64,000 bases of DNA from positions 1 to 64,000 of the forward strand of contig NZ_AHBZ03000021.1 of assembly GCF_000238375.3 (NCBI RefSeq), given 5' to 3'. Below the pieces are notes generated by a model that worked only from the letters and a program-made list of their open reading frames with translations, was not told the origin of the DNA and did no database searches. This document shows positions 8,266 to 17,715 of this stretch, in pieces; positions within the stretch are counted from its first letter, which is position 1, and every line of letters starts with the position of its first letter. Both the position numbers and the translations under genes were made by a program. Origin of the DNA: Pseudoalteromonas citrea. Its GTDB lineage: Bacteria; Pseudomonadota; Gammaproteobacteria; Enterobacterales; Alteromonadaceae.

Positions 8266-9345
8266 TTATACTCCCTTATCTACTTTTTGCTGTGTAACAA
8301 AAGCACCTTGGCGTAACTCAAACCCACCTTGGTCGAGTGACGTTGTTGATGATCCCCGCGTGACGGTGAACCCAGCTTGAATGTGATCTGTTTTTAAATC
8401 GGCTGCCTCGCGTAATTCAATCGTCAGCGGGCTAGGCTTTGCCCCTCCAGGTTGAGATAACGGGGATGGCGGAGTATTTTTATTATTAGAGATCATTAAA
8501 TCGCCTTGCCTAACCGCCGGCTTGCCTTCGACTAACACATTAAACGAGGCACTGATAAATTCGGCTTTTTTCTCAACGGTGCTGCTGACAATGCCTTTTT
8601 TGTCGCCTGGTGAGTCGCCTTTGCTTTCACTAAAGGTGCACCTAATATGTGCGGTGCCATTACCTGCAATTTTAACTGACTCTGCAACATCGGTTAAATC
8701 TTCGGCTTTGGCCACATTGGCATACGGGATCGGCACCACTCCTACCATGGGTATGGTGGTATTACACACATCAACCGTGGTGACTTTGCCGCCGCTATTT
8801 ACATGAACCGCCGTTTTACCATTGATCAATAAGTTATCACCACTTACGGTATTAACTTGCGCTTGTTCTTGTGTTGTGTCTTTTTTAAGTTCTTGTTCAC
8901 TGCCTTGTTGCCACCCCAATTTGCTCGCTACAAAATCTAAAAAATCTCGGGGGCTGGATATGGGCATATTAACGTCCATACCGGTTTCTGGGTCTTGCCA
9001 TGGTAATTGGGGCTCATTGTCTTGTTCATTCCAAACTGGGGGCGCAATAACATGATCCGGTAAAAATTCAAAAACTAACTCACCATAGCTCAACCCTTGG
9101 TATTTTGGCCGCTGTAGTTCTGCCATAAAAGCCGCTTCTCCAGCGCTTTTATCGTCAAAAATAGCAACCCCGCCCACCTGCCCCAAAGCACCGTTTTGAC
9201 GAGCGCAGTGTGTTAAACCCAGTAATGTGGGGTTATTTGTGCGCCATGTTTGCGAGCCACCAGAGCGCACATCCGCGGTCATAGCATCTTTGTCATATTG
9301 CACGGTGTTTGGCTGCTCGCCAACACTTGCATTAATATAGGTCAT
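8266..9345 (-). CDS. DUF4150 (PAAR-like) spike-tip protein
   Basis: This 359-residue protein carries, at about residues 160-300, the pattern of the Tox-PAAR-like DUF4150 family: LLINGKTAVHVNSGG, VCNTTIPMVGVVPIPYANVA, AEFISASFNVLVEGKPAVRQGDLM. DUF4150 proteins cap VgrG and connect it to effectors. The first ~130 residues form an extra domain of unknown role (QTWRTNNPTLLGLTHCARQ). AAGGAG stands 8 bases before the ATG. It lies between the thiolase-like gene (3 bp) and the effector (3 bp) and is the only PAAR-type protein in the window, so it is the likely tip for the effector. Binding to VgrG and effector is inferred from family and position. Confidence 0.75.
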   Translation of the reverse strand: MTYINASVGEQPNTVQYDKDAMTADVRSGGSQTWRTNNPTLLGLTHCARQNGALGQVGGVAIFDDKSAGEAAFMAELQRPKYQGLSYGELVFEFLPDHVIAPPVWNEQDNEPQLPWQDPETGMDVNMPISSPRDFLDFVASKLGWQQGSEQELKKDTTQEQAQVNTVSGDNLLINGKTAVHVNSGGKVTTVDVCNTTIPMVGVVPIPYANVAKAEDLTDVAESVKIAGNGTAHIRCTFSESKGDSPGDKKGIVSSTVEKKAEFISASFNVLVEGKPAVRQGDLMISNNKNTPPSPLSQPGGAKPSPLTIELREAADLKTDHIQAGFTVTRGSSTTSLDQGGFELRQGAFVTQQKVDKGV

Positions 9346-9348
9346 CGT

Positions 9349-10272
9349 CTAGTCACTCCTTGAAACTTTGATGAGGCTGGGTGTGGGTACATTGTTAACC
9401 AGCCAGACCTGCGGGGCGCGGTAGAGCGGGCATTGTAATGTAGCATGCGCGTAGGTTAATCCCATTAGACTTTGGGCTTGTTCGACATAACCTAGGGTGT
9501 TACTCATATCGGTCAATTGGATCACTGGCTCATCGGCCTGATACAGTGCATGGCTTTGTCCATACCATTGCTTTAGCCAACGCTCTGACATTTGCCCGAT
9601 AAAAATAAACTGATCGGTACTTTTAGCACCACTTTGCACGAGTTGCTGCGCTAACGTACCATTATATAACTCATATTTTATGGTATGGTTAGGCGTTGTT
9701 AGGGGTGAGTTTAAAAACGCACATGCCCCTTCTGATAAGGTTATTCCAACAGGGCCATCAACCACTTGTAATGCTTGTTCAAATACAGGCAATGTGGCAA
9801 CGTCGGCACCCACACATGAGTCAGCGGCCATAATGAGCGCGTTTTCTGGTAACTGTGCCAGTGATAGGCTACTACTTTGGGTCACGCTAAGCTGTTGCTT
9901 GGGTAAATAGCTAAGCAGTAACTGCTCCAATGCGGATATGTCTACTACGGGTTGCCCAGTATCATCACACGGCAGCACAAAATGAATATGAGTTATGCAC
10001 TCTAAACCAAAGCGGCTTTTACCTTCAATGAGTGGTGAGAATTCAATGCTATCACACAAAAACGACAGCATCTGGACAATTCGACTGGCACGCCCTAGCC
10101 CTTGTAAAGGCGCAAGCTCTGCCACAATATACGGCGCGTCTAAGCTATCATCATAACGAATATACGTGGCAGAAGGTTTAGCAAATAACATGGCGTTTTG
10201 TACAGCGCTGTATAATGCACTCAAGGCAGTCCCTGTTACATTAACATGGGCGATATAACTCAATGTCGTCAT
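9349..10272 (-). CDS. Thiolase-fold (beta-ketoacyl synthase-like) T6SS accessory protein
   Basis: The 307 residues are weakly similar to the thiolase/beta-ketoacyl synthase fold: a core near residues 145-185 (ALIMAADSCVGADV, then GPVGITLSEGACAFLNSP) resembles the region after the active-site Cys of ketosynthases, where GEGA-type turns occur. No complete Cys-His-His/Asn catalytic set is evident, so an enzymatic role is doubtful. The gene overlaps DUF2169 by ATGA and precedes DUF4150 by 3 bp, so all three are probably made together. Ketosynthase-like genes also occur in other VgrG clusters (from memory, the Pseudomonas aeruginosa vgrG1b locus). A structural or chaperone role in effector loading is a guess. 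Confidence 0.5.
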   Translation of the reverse strand: MTTLSYIAHVNVTGTALSALYSAVQNAMLFAKPSATYIRYDDSLDAPYIVAELAPLQGLGRASRIVQMLSFLCDSIEFSPLIEGKSRFGLECITHIHFVLPCDDTGQPVVDISALEQLLLSYLPKQQLSVTQSSSLSLAQLPENALIMAADSCVGADVATLPVFEQALQVVDGPVGITLSEGACAFLNSPLTTPNHTIKYELYNGTLAQQLVQSGAKSTDQFIFIGQMSERWLKQWYGQSHALYQADEPVIQLTDMSNTLGYVEQAQSLMGLTYAHATLQCPLYRAPQVWLVNNVPTPSLIKVSRSD

Positions 10273-11300
10273 GATTTTTCCTCACCGTGTGGATCAGTTA
10301 CCCACACTTGGCTATTTACACCCAATGAGTGTTTATCAATGGCTGCACGCCAAATCAGTGAAAAGCTTTGCTCGTCGGTGTCTAACACCAATGTGTCGCA
10401 GCACAAAGTAAGCGGATAGCGGTTAAGCCCCGTGTGTAAAACCACATTAGGGGTGGTATATGGTAAATGCAGCGTAACCTGCTCACCATAAGGCAATTGA
10501 GCACATAAGCCCGTTAACTTTAACTGCCAATTGGCTGCATACTTGGCCAGTACACGTTGATCTAAGGGGGCATAATTGTACAACTGTGCAGGTTGAGGCT
10601 CACTAAAGGGGTATTCGCTCGCCAGTAACGCGGCTTGATCAACCTGTGGCACATACTGAACACGGGGAGCCCAATGACTTGGGATGGGCCCAAAGCTGGC
10701 CACCGGTGCGCTTTGGCTTGGCTTACGTTGCACAGTATTGGCATACTCTACCTGCACCAATGCTTGGTTATACGACTGTTTGTTTTTAAGTTTGTACCCT
10801 CTACCTGCGGGGTTTTCTAATAAGCACTGGGTGGCTTTGTCTTTGCGGTAGCCGCCAAACGTTACGCCATAATCGAGCGTCAGTGTTGACAGTGGTTGCG
10901 GCTCGCTGGCCACTGGGCCAAACAATGTGCGCTGCCAATACCGCGCCCCCGTTACTCGCAGACGTTTATTGAACAGTGGCGCATGCTCGGTCGATAATGC
11001 CAATTCAACTTCTAATACCCGTGCTTGCTTGTGCGCGGGTAAATAGCTTTTTAGTACGCCATATACTTCAAACCCTTGTTTAAATGGCACCAACTCACAG
11101 GCTTGGCGTAAACTACTGGTGGCCGGCTCAGCAACATATTCATCTGCTGCAACAAGCGGCAAGCTCGGTATTTTTTCACTGTAGGCTCCAGTATTGTCAA
11201 ACTCAAAGCTTTGCTTAAGCACAATAAACGTGGCCGCTTCATTGGTTTGCGTCCAGCCGTCAAAGGTTTCAACCTGCCAAGCGGTTTGATTGTGGATCAT
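10269..11300 (-). CDS. DUF2169 T6SS effector adaptor
   Basis: This 343-residue protein has a DUF2169-type beginning (TNEAATFIVLKQSFEFDNTG), then ADEYVAEPATSSLRQACELVPFKQG, and a mid-domain LRVTGARYWQRTLFGP followed by LTLDYGVTFGGY. DUF2169 proteins are adaptors needed to load certain effectors, such as Agrobacterium Tde2 with its PAAR-like domain, onto VgrG. The start overlaps the upstream TIGR02270-like gene by ATGA and the stop overlaps the thiolase-like gene by ATGA. Its place beside DUF4150 and the effector supports the same task here. Confidence 0.75.
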   Translation of the reverse strand: MIHNQTAWQVETFDGWTQTNEAATFIVLKQSFEFDNTGAYSEKIPSLPLVAADEYVAEPATSSLRQACELVPFKQGFEVYGVLKSYLPAHKQARVLEVELALSTEHAPLFNKRLRVTGARYWQRTLFGPVASEPQPLSTLTLDYGVTFGGYRKDKATQCLLENPAGRGYKLKNKQSYNQALVQVEYANTVQRKPSQSAPVASFGPIPSHWAPRVQYVPQVDQAALLASEYPFSEPQPAQLYNYAPLDQRVLAKYAANWQLKLTGLCAQLPYGEQVTLHLPYTTPNVVLHTGLNRYPLTLCCDTLVLDTDEQSFSLIWRAAIDKHSLGVNSQVWVTDPHGEEKS

Positions 11301-12484
11301 TGTGCCATTCCTGCCGTGTTGTCACTACTGATTTGACGCCATTGCCAAGCGCTCAGCGGGTCGTAATACAACATAGCCGCAGCAGGCAAACTAAATTGTT
11401 TCAACGCTGCTCGCTGTACATATATCCCTGCCAAATCGGCTAAGGCGGTTAATGCGTTGTCTGGTGAATAACTCACGCCGTTGAGCACGCAACCCCCCTT
11501 TATTAGCGCCAAACGTTGCCGTTCATGTTCAGCAGCATCTAAATTTGGCCGCATTTTTGCTTGCTGCAATTGGCTGGTTTGCAGTGCGTTTATATTGTGT
11601 GGCTCAACTGCGGCCAACAAAGGAACTTGTGGTAGCGGTTTATTGGTTAAGCATTGCCATGCCTGATACGCTTGCGTTGCGACATGGGCTTTGCCCATAA
11701 GTTTGATGATCATCAAAAGTGCCGTTTTATGTTGAAAGTGACTCAGTACTTCAACGCTATACTGTGGGTGTTGCGCACAAAATAGCTCACACGGTTCATG
11801 CCAACGCTCGTCACCGGTGAGCCCAGCTAGGCACAATAACCGGGCTTTAATTTGCTCATCATTACTGCGTGAAAACACGGCAAAAAGCTGCTCTGCAAAC
11901 CAAGCTGCACTTTGGCAATATCCATTTAACAACGCGCTAAATTGCATGTCAAAACATCCACTTTGTAAGCAACTCATTGCCTGCGAGTCAGTTAACGGCT
12001 GGCTCAGCACTCGCTGTTTAAAGGCGCGATTATAGTGTTCGGGTAAGGTAAATAAGCGTGCTAACAGTGCATCATCAAAACGCGATTGCCAATGTACTGG
12101 CCGACAGTTTAACAGTGCCATATGTGCTTGGCTTTCAATTGCGCTATGGGCTTCAAAGACGTGGCTGTCTGCTATTTCTTCGGTTATCAAGTCGTAACAG
12201 GCTATCAAATGATAAATGGCTGCCTCGTCAGGGTGGCCAGTTAACAGCGTAAAGCAGGCCTTCCACCCAGCATCTGCCAATTGTGATAATGACATACCCG
12301 CCAACACATGCGGAGTATGTGTTGGCACATCACACACGGTATAAAGGTGATTAAGTAAAGCCACTTCTAGATGATGCATACGATAAACACCATAAACCCC
12401 TTGTGCTTGAAGGCGCTTATGTTGCTTCGTCAAAATGGTCAACCTTTGCTGATGTTGCGCAAGTTTATACACAGAATCGAACAT
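11297..12484 (-). CDS. TIGR02270-like T6SS-associated helical repeat protein
   Basis: This 395-residue, almost entirely helical protein has HEAT-like helical pairs in its second half (QIKARLLCLAGLTGDERW, then further helical pairs). The N-terminal pattern HHLEVALLNHLYTV and ADAGWKACFTLL followed by DEAAIYHLIACYDL resembles the TIGR02270 family found in VgrG/DUF2169 gene clusters. No signal peptide or TM segment is present. It overlaps the DUF2169 gene by 4 bp (ATGA) and follows the DUF3540-like gene by 3 bp. Its function is unknown; a scaffold or chaperone for effector loading is inferred from context alone. Confidence 0.55.
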   Translation of the reverse strand: MFDSVYKLAQHQQRLTILTKQHKRLQAQGVYGVYRMHHLEVALLNHLYTVCDVPTHTPHVLAGMSLSQLADAGWKACFTLLTGHPDEAAIYHLIACYDLITEEIADSHVFEAHSAIESQAHMALLNCRPVHWQSRFDDALLARLFTLPEHYNRAFKQRVLSQPLTDSQAMSCLQSGCFDMQFSALLNGYCQSAAWFAEQLFAVFSRSNDEQIKARLLCLAGLTGDERWHEPCELFCAQHPQYSVEVLSHFQHKTALLMIIKLMGKAHVATQAYQAWQCLTNKPLPQVPLLAAVEPHNINALQTSQLQQAKMRPNLDAAEHERQRLALIKGGCVLNGVSYSPDNALTALADLAGIYVQRAALKQFSLPAAAMLYYDPLSAWQWRQISSDNTAGMAQ

Positions 12485-12487
12485 GGT

Positions 12488-12931
12488 TTAATTCAGCCTT
12501 ATCGGCCAGCCAGCCAGCGTAAAGTCTTGTTCGCTCAGGGCATTAATTTGGGTTCCTTCAAGCACTAAGGTCCCATCAGCGAATACCTCTACACTGCCTT
12601 TGTCAGTGCATAACGATATTGACTGCTGGGCCTGCAACATGACATGCCCATTGCGGTCTTGAATATACGCAGCGGGTGCATGTGCTGGGTTTAATAACTT
12701 ACCCACCACCAGCCAACCAATATCCGTATGCTGTATAAGCACCCTTTCGCCACTTTCACAGCGACTGACACTGTCTAGCTGAGCACATATAGTCAGTGAC
12801 GATGTGAACTGTTCACATATCACTGTGCGCACTTTGCCAAGTTCATCGTGCTGATCGACTCTCGCGACTATGTGTGCATGCTGAGCGGCTGTATTGCTTG
12901 ACTCTAATGAGATTACATCTGCTGACATCAT
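12488..12931 (-). CDS. DUF3540/DUF6484-like VgrG-associated protein
   Basis: This is a 147-residue protein from the preferred ATG at 12931, which has AAGGA five bases upstream and lies beyond the vgrG stop. A longer reading from 12991 would overlap vgrG by 47 bp and lacks that site. It looks like a small beta-structured module: AHIVARVDQHDELGKVRTV, then ERVLIQHTDIGWLVVGKLL, then short beta repeats (VMLQAQQSISLCTDKGSVEV) like the VgrG gp5-type C-terminal prism. Such proteins sit directly after vgrG in many T6SS loci and may extend or bind the spike. DUF3540 and DUF6484 cannot be told apart by eye. Confidence 0.55.
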   Translation of the reverse strand: MMSADVISLESSNTAAQHAHIVARVDQHDELGKVRTVICEQFTSSLTICAQLDSVSRCESGERVLIQHTDIGWLVVGKLLNPAHAPAAYIQDRNGHVMLQAQQSISLCTDKGSVEVFADGTLVLEGTQINALSEQDFTLAGWPIRLN

Positions 12932-12944
12932 GGTTCCTTGATGA

Positions 12945-14972
12945 TTAATTGTTACTAATTGCACTGCCTTTAATTGCAATATTGGTTGCACTGAGGGTCA
13001 GGTTTTTGGCATCGATGGTTAGGTTTCCTGCCGCGTCTATTTCAATACTGCCGCCCCCTTGACTTAGCTGAATAGAGCCAGTGCCATCGCCAAAAATAGA
13101 GAGGTTTTTTCCACTACTAATACTGATGTCTCCTTTACCCGCTTCAAATACGATATTGCCGTCAGCGCTATAAAACCTCATGTCTTGTTTTGCTGCTACA
13201 TCCAGCGTTGTATCGGTATTAATTGAGACATTGCCCTCATTAGCTTGCAAGCGAATATTGGCGTCACTGCTGATCTGGCAGTCTTTTGCAGCTTGTATCG
13301 TTACGTTGCCTTCGCGACTTTGCATTTGTACAGACTCTTTTGCAGCCACATTAATGTTTTTACCCGATGTGGCCGTAATATCATCTTGTGCACTGAGTTG
13401 AATTTTCTCTTTTGCGCTCACTTTCACATCCCCTTCGCTTGAATGTAGTATCGCGTATTGGCTACCAGCACTTGCATCTAAGGTGAGTTTGTTTTTGCCA
13501 TCTTGAGTCGCAAGTTCAATTTTTTCTTGTCCGGCTTTATCATCCATTAACAAGGTGTGCCCCGAACGGGTGGTTAACTTATTTTGCGTCGGATTTTGGC
13601 TTGTGACTGGGCTGGGGCTGTGTTCATTATATAGTGCCCCCAAAATAACGGGGCGATCTAAGTCTCCATTTTCACCACACACTAACACTTCTGTACCTTG
13701 ACTGAGCGCAAAGTGCATACCATGGCCAGCTCCCCCATAAGGCTGTATTAATCGCGTTGGCTTACTTTGCTGCCCTTGACCATCTTGATTAAATGGCAGC
13801 TTAACAATATACCGCCCTTTATCGTCGACCTCTTGTTCTATAACGGCATTAAAGGTGGCAAATACCCGTCTTTGATCAAAAGGCATGGCTTTATAGTCAC
13901 AACTGAGTGCCACCAGCGTAGCTTGGTTTTTGTAAGTCAGGCTTTTAACGTGAGTGCCGTATTCAACACCGCCGCCTTGATCGCCCACATGTTCAACGCG
14001 TACAACCAAATAGCGGCCATCATATTGGGGATGCTCGTGCACATTTAATATTACTCCAGGGCGCAAAGCGCGGCAGTCTGTATCAACAATCATGGTTTCA
14101 CGCTGGCAGTCGAATGCACTTTGACGCACCTGTGCCAAGGCCTTACCTGATTCAGTTGACGCATAGTTTTCACCGTAGCGGCTGTCAGTGCCACAACTTG
14201 GTATTGAGCTTGTTTGTCGTGTGCTTACTTGCAAGTTACCCGGCGATTCATAATTGTAATCGTCCATCGACACATTTGCGGTAATAAACTGCGCCTTTTG
14301 ACTAAATGCAAAAATAGTTTCTGTGCTGCGTACCTGACCCGAAGGGGCGACATAACTTAGGTTGACGCTTTGACAGCTATTTGCAAAACTTGCACTGTCT
14401 TTGGCGATAAGTAACTTACACTCCCCTATATTTGCTTCAATAAACCCATAAACATAGCCATAGCGGCGCATTAACCTCGATAAAAAATCAAAGTCACTTT
14501 CATCATATTGCACGACCATATCAAGCGTTGCGCCAGAAACATTAATTTGTGCTTTAGACATAGGGAAGCCGGCTTTTTGCAATACGGTTTGAATGATTGC
14601 AGCGGGCGTCATTTGGGTAAATACTCGGTTTGATCTGCGATGTTTTAGCAGCGTTAAATATGAACCGAGGCGCAGCGTATAATGGTAACCCTGATGACTT
14701 TTACCATGCGCGGTATAATGCGTCACAATACCTGACATACTGCGGTTAGTAGTAGACCACACCAGCTCTAGTGTTATGTCTTTCCCTATCACGGTACTGG
14801 CTTCAATGGCATCAATACTGAGTATTTTAATATTAAATGCGTAGTCTTCGCACAACGCATCATTATTTGAATCAAACCCGATAACCTTAAATACCCCATC
14901 AGGCACACCACTTATCTGAGCAAAGAAGTGGCTTTGATTCGCTTTAAGCCGATCAGCTGCTGAAATTCCCAT
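12945..14972 (-). CDS. vgrG: T6SS spike protein VgrG (TssI)
   Basis: This 675-residue protein has the standard VgrG layout: gp27-like domain (1-~370, with TPAAIIQTVLQKAGF and VVQYDESDFDFLSRLMRRYGY), an OB-like gp5 part (GRYIVKLPF, RLIQPYGGAGHGMHFAL), the signature GTEVLVCGENGDLDRPVILG, and a C-terminal beta prism of short repeats (LSAQDDITATSGKNINVAAK) ending without an extra toxin domain. AAAGGA lies 8 bases before the ATG. It is followed by its probable loading module and effector, so it carries cargo rather than being itself an evolved VgrG. It acts as a trimer at the tip of the Hcp tube. Confidence 0.95.
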   Translation of the reverse strand: MGISAADRLKANQSHFFAQISGVPDGVFKVIGFDSNNDALCEDYAFNIKILSIDAIEASTVIGKDITLELVWSTTNRSMSGIVTHYTAHGKSHQGYHYTLRLGSYLTLLKHRRSNRVFTQMTPAAIIQTVLQKAGFPMSKAQINVSGATLDMVVQYDESDFDFLSRLMRRYGYVYGFIEANIGECKLLIAKDSASFANSCQSVNLSYVAPSGQVRSTETIFAFSQKAQFITANVSMDDYNYESPGNLQVSTRQTSSIPSCGTDSRYGENYASTESGKALAQVRQSAFDCQRETMIVDTDCRALRPGVILNVHEHPQYDGRYLVVRVEHVGDQGGGVEYGTHVKSLTYKNQATLVALSCDYKAMPFDQRRVFATFNAVIEQEVDDKGRYIVKLPFNQDGQGQQSKPTRLIQPYGGAGHGMHFALSQGTEVLVCGENGDLDRPVILGALYNEHSPSPVTSQNPTQNKLTTRSGHTLLMDDKAGQEKIELATQDGKNKLTLDASAGSQYAILHSSEGDVKVSAKEKIQLSAQDDITATSGKNINVAAKESVQMQSREGNVTIQAAKDCQISSDANIRLQANEGNVSINTDTTLDVAAKQDMRFYSADGNIVFEAGKGDISISSGKNLSIFGDGTGSIQLSQGGGSIEIDAAGNLTIDAKNLTLSATNIAIKGSAISNN

Positions 14973-14997
14973 TGCAAAGTCCTTTTAACTAGATTAA

Positions 14998-17715
14998 TTA
15001 CTCTGAATTATCCGCAAATATGGCAGATATTTGCTGATCATCATCTAAGGTGAGTGTCAAAACATCGGGCATATCATCTTGCGCGATATAACCTAATATA
15101 GACTTAGCAATACCGGGTAAAATCTGCTGTTCAATAACCGCATGAACCATACGAGCTCCACTATCTGACATTTGACATTGGGTCGCAAGTTGCGCGAGCA
15201 CTTGCTGGTCAACCCGCATTTGAATTTGATGATGCAATGCAATGCGTTTAGCTACGGCTTGGAGTTTTAAGCCGACGATATGTGTGAGTGCTTTCTCATC
15301 AAGGGGAAAATACGGTATGACTTGCATGCGCGCCAATAACGCAGGTGCAAAGTGCTGAAGTAACTGTGTTTTGATGACGCTGTTTAACTGATTTAAGCTC
15401 GGTAACTGCCACTGCGAGTCCAAACTCGACAAGCCAGTCGTATGTCCGTTAAGTGCCTCATTTATTTCACTGCATTCACCTTCATTCGAGTCATCTTCAT
15501 TGATTTCTGGAGGAGTACATGCATCGATGATCTGTTGTGAACCAATATTGGACGTCATTAAGATGACCGTATTTCTAAAGTCAATTTCTCGGCCTTCTCC
15601 GTCACGCATAAAACCACGCTCAAACACTTGGTAAAATAAATTCATCACATCTGGGTGCGCTTTTTCGACTTCATCTAGCAATACCACTGAATAAGGGCGC
15701 TGCCTAACGGCTTCGGTTAACACCCCCCCTTCGCCATAACCCACATAACCCGGAGGAGATCCTTTGAGTTGCGACACCGTATGAGCTTCTTGATATTCAC
15801 TCATATTGATGGTGGTTAAAAATTTCTCTCCGCCAAACAAGTGGGCTGCCAAACAATGGGCTGTTTCAGTCTTACCTACTCCTGATGGTCCAGCAAGCAA
15901 GAATACACCCAATGGCCCATTGCTGGCGCTCACGCCAGATTTACTCACGCGCAGTGCTTGGGCAATTTTATGTAGGCCCGCTTGTTGCCCAATAACCTCT
16001 TCAGCAATGCTCTGTTCTAACCGCAATAAATTATCAATTTGATCTTTGATCATCGAACCAACCGGTACCCCAGTCCATTCAGAAATGATTTGCGCCACCG
16101 CATCACTGTCAACTTCGGCATATAAGCCATTGCCTTCAGTGTTGTGTTGTTTGAGCGTCTCTCTTAGTGCCAGTAAGCTATTTGCAGTACCTGGTTCACC
16201 CGCGTGATGAGCGTTAATTTGTGCTAACGTACTGACCTGTTTTTGCCGCTGAGACTCAAGCTCGGTGATCCTTTTTACAGCCTCGTCTAGCGCCACGTTT
16301 AATGTGTGTAAATGTGTTTCTTCGTTACTGAGCCCTTGTGCTTTTTCAGCTTTAATCGCGCTAATGCGGCTTTGTAAGTACCGAATATGCTCTCGCTCAG
16401 ACTCAATGGCCGCAGGCTCTGTTGCAATCGACATGCGAACCCTCGCAGCAGCGGTATCTAAAACATCTATGGCTTTATCCGGTAATTGTCGGCCCGTGAT
16501 ATACCTTGCTGACAAACTTACCGCAGCTTCAATGGCTTGATCTGTAATTTGGATCTTGTGATGAGTTTGGTATTTGTCTTTTAAGCCACTGAGCATCAGT
16601 TTTGCTGCCTGTTCAGTGGGTTCATCCACTTTAATAACTTGAAAACGGCGCTCAAGCGCAGCATCTCGCTCAAAATATTTTTTGTATTCGCTCCACGTGG
16701 TCGCGGCCACAGTACGAAGCTCCCCGCGCGCCAAAGCTGGCTTTAAAAGATTTGCAGCATCACTCATGCCGGCATCTCCACCAGCCCCGATTAAAGTATG
16801 CGCTTCGTCAATAAACATAATGATGGGGGTTACTGCGCTTTTAACGTCGTCAATAACTTGCTTTAAACGACGCTCAAACTCGCCTTTAACGCCAGCCCCA
16901 GCTTGTAGCAGCCCCATATCTAAAATCATTAAGCGTACTTGCTGCAATTCTTCTGGCACTTGGCCGGCAATAATACGCGATGCTAGCCCCTCAACTACTG
17001 CGGTTTTACCCACCCCAGGATCCCCCACTAAAATGGGGTTGTTTTTACGACGTCGACACAACACATCAATTAGCATGCGGATCTCATCATTACGCCCTAA
17101 CACGGGGTCGATATCACCTTGTTCTGCTTTTGTGGTTAAGTCTTCGCAAAACTCAGTCAATGCACTGCCATTTGCTTGCTGAGTCTGTTTATCTGCCCGT
17201 TTTGTTACACTATGGGGCCCTGTTGTTTGTGTAAACCGCTCACAAGACCCTTCACATATTTTATCGACGTGCTCAGCCAAAAATGCCTTGTCTAACTTAT
17301 CTAGCAACGGCGCAAGTGCCACTGCAGGGCTATAAGGTTGCAACTCAACCAAAGCGTCAAGCAATGCAGCACCCGTGATCCACTCACTTTGGTGCTTAAC
17401 ATTACTGACCAGCCACGACTTTTCTAGCAACTCATATAAACGACGAGACAAAACCGGTTTACTTTGATTGCCCGCACTTTGACGCGCTAAAAATTCTAGG
17501 GCTTGATGCCAAAGTGCATCTTGATCAATGCCAAAGTAATGAAATATTCGCTCTAAGTCACCGTTACTGCCTTCTTCCATGAGTTTAATGAGTAAGTGCT
17601 CGGGCAGCACTTCAAAGTGGCTGCGACTACTAGCAAAACCTGCTGCCGACTCAAGCGCAGCAGCGGTATGGCCATTGAGTTTGTCGATGAGTTGCTTAAT
17701 ACCTTTAGCATCCAT
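14998..17715 (-). CDS. clpV: T6SS sheath-recycling AAA+ ATPase ClpV (TssH)
   Basis: The 905 residues are typical of ClpV. An N-terminal ClpN domain (1-~160, binding the TssC N-terminus in relatives) precedes AAA+ domain 1 with Walker A GDPGVGKT (231-238) and Walker B MFIDEAH, a middle coiled-coil region (~400-540), AAA+ domain 2 with Walker A GPSGVGKT (~608-615) and VVLLDEVEKAHPDV, and a ClpB D2-type C-terminus. ClpV disassembles contracted TssBC sheaths. The start ATG shares one base with the tssG stop (TAATG). A low-complexity acidic insert (EINEDDSNEGECSEINE) lies after the second Walker B region. Confidence 0.95.
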   Translation of the reverse strand: MDAKGIKQLIDKLNGHTAAALESAAGFASSRSHFEVLPEHLLIKLMEEGSNGDLERIFHYFGIDQDALWHQALEFLARQSAGNQSKPVLSRRLYELLEKSWLVSNVKHQSEWITGAALLDALVELQPYSPAVALAPLLDKLDKAFLAEHVDKICEGSCERFTQTTGPHSVTKRADKQTQQANGSALTEFCEDLTTKAEQGDIDPVLGRNDEIRMLIDVLCRRRKNNPILVGDPGVGKTAVVEGLASRIIAGQVPEELQQVRLMILDMGLLQAGAGVKGEFERRLKQVIDDVKSAVTPIIMFIDEAHTLIGAGGDAGMSDAANLLKPALARGELRTVAATTWSEYKKYFERDAALERRFQVIKVDEPTEQAAKLMLSGLKDKYQTHHKIQITDQAIEAAVSLSARYITGRQLPDKAIDVLDTAAARVRMSIATEPAAIESEREHIRYLQSRISAIKAEKAQGLSNEETHLHTLNVALDEAVKRITELESQRQKQVSTLAQINAHHAGEPGTANSLLALRETLKQHNTEGNGLYAEVDSDAVAQIISEWTGVPVGSMIKDQIDNLLRLEQSIAEEVIGQQAGLHKIAQALRVSKSGVSASNGPLGVFLLAGPSGVGKTETAHCLAAHLFGGEKFLTTINMSEYQEAHTVSQLKGSPPGYVGYGEGGVLTEAVRQRPYSVVLLDEVEKAHPDVMNLFYQVFERGFMRDGEGREIDFRNTVILMTSNIGSQQIIDACTPPEINEDDSNEGECSEINEALNGHTTGLSSLDSQWQLPSLNQLNSVIKTQLLQHFAPALLARMQVIPYFPLDEKALTHIVGLKLQAVAKRIALHHQIQMRVDQQVLAQLATQCQMSDSGARMVHAVIEQQILPGIAKSILGYIAQDDMPDVLTLTLDDDQQISAIFADNSE

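Noticed and set aside
12945-12991. Upstream start of the DUF3540-like gene overlapping vgrG
   Set aside because: The ATG at 12931 has a Shine-Dalgarno at the right distance and starts after the vgrG stop.
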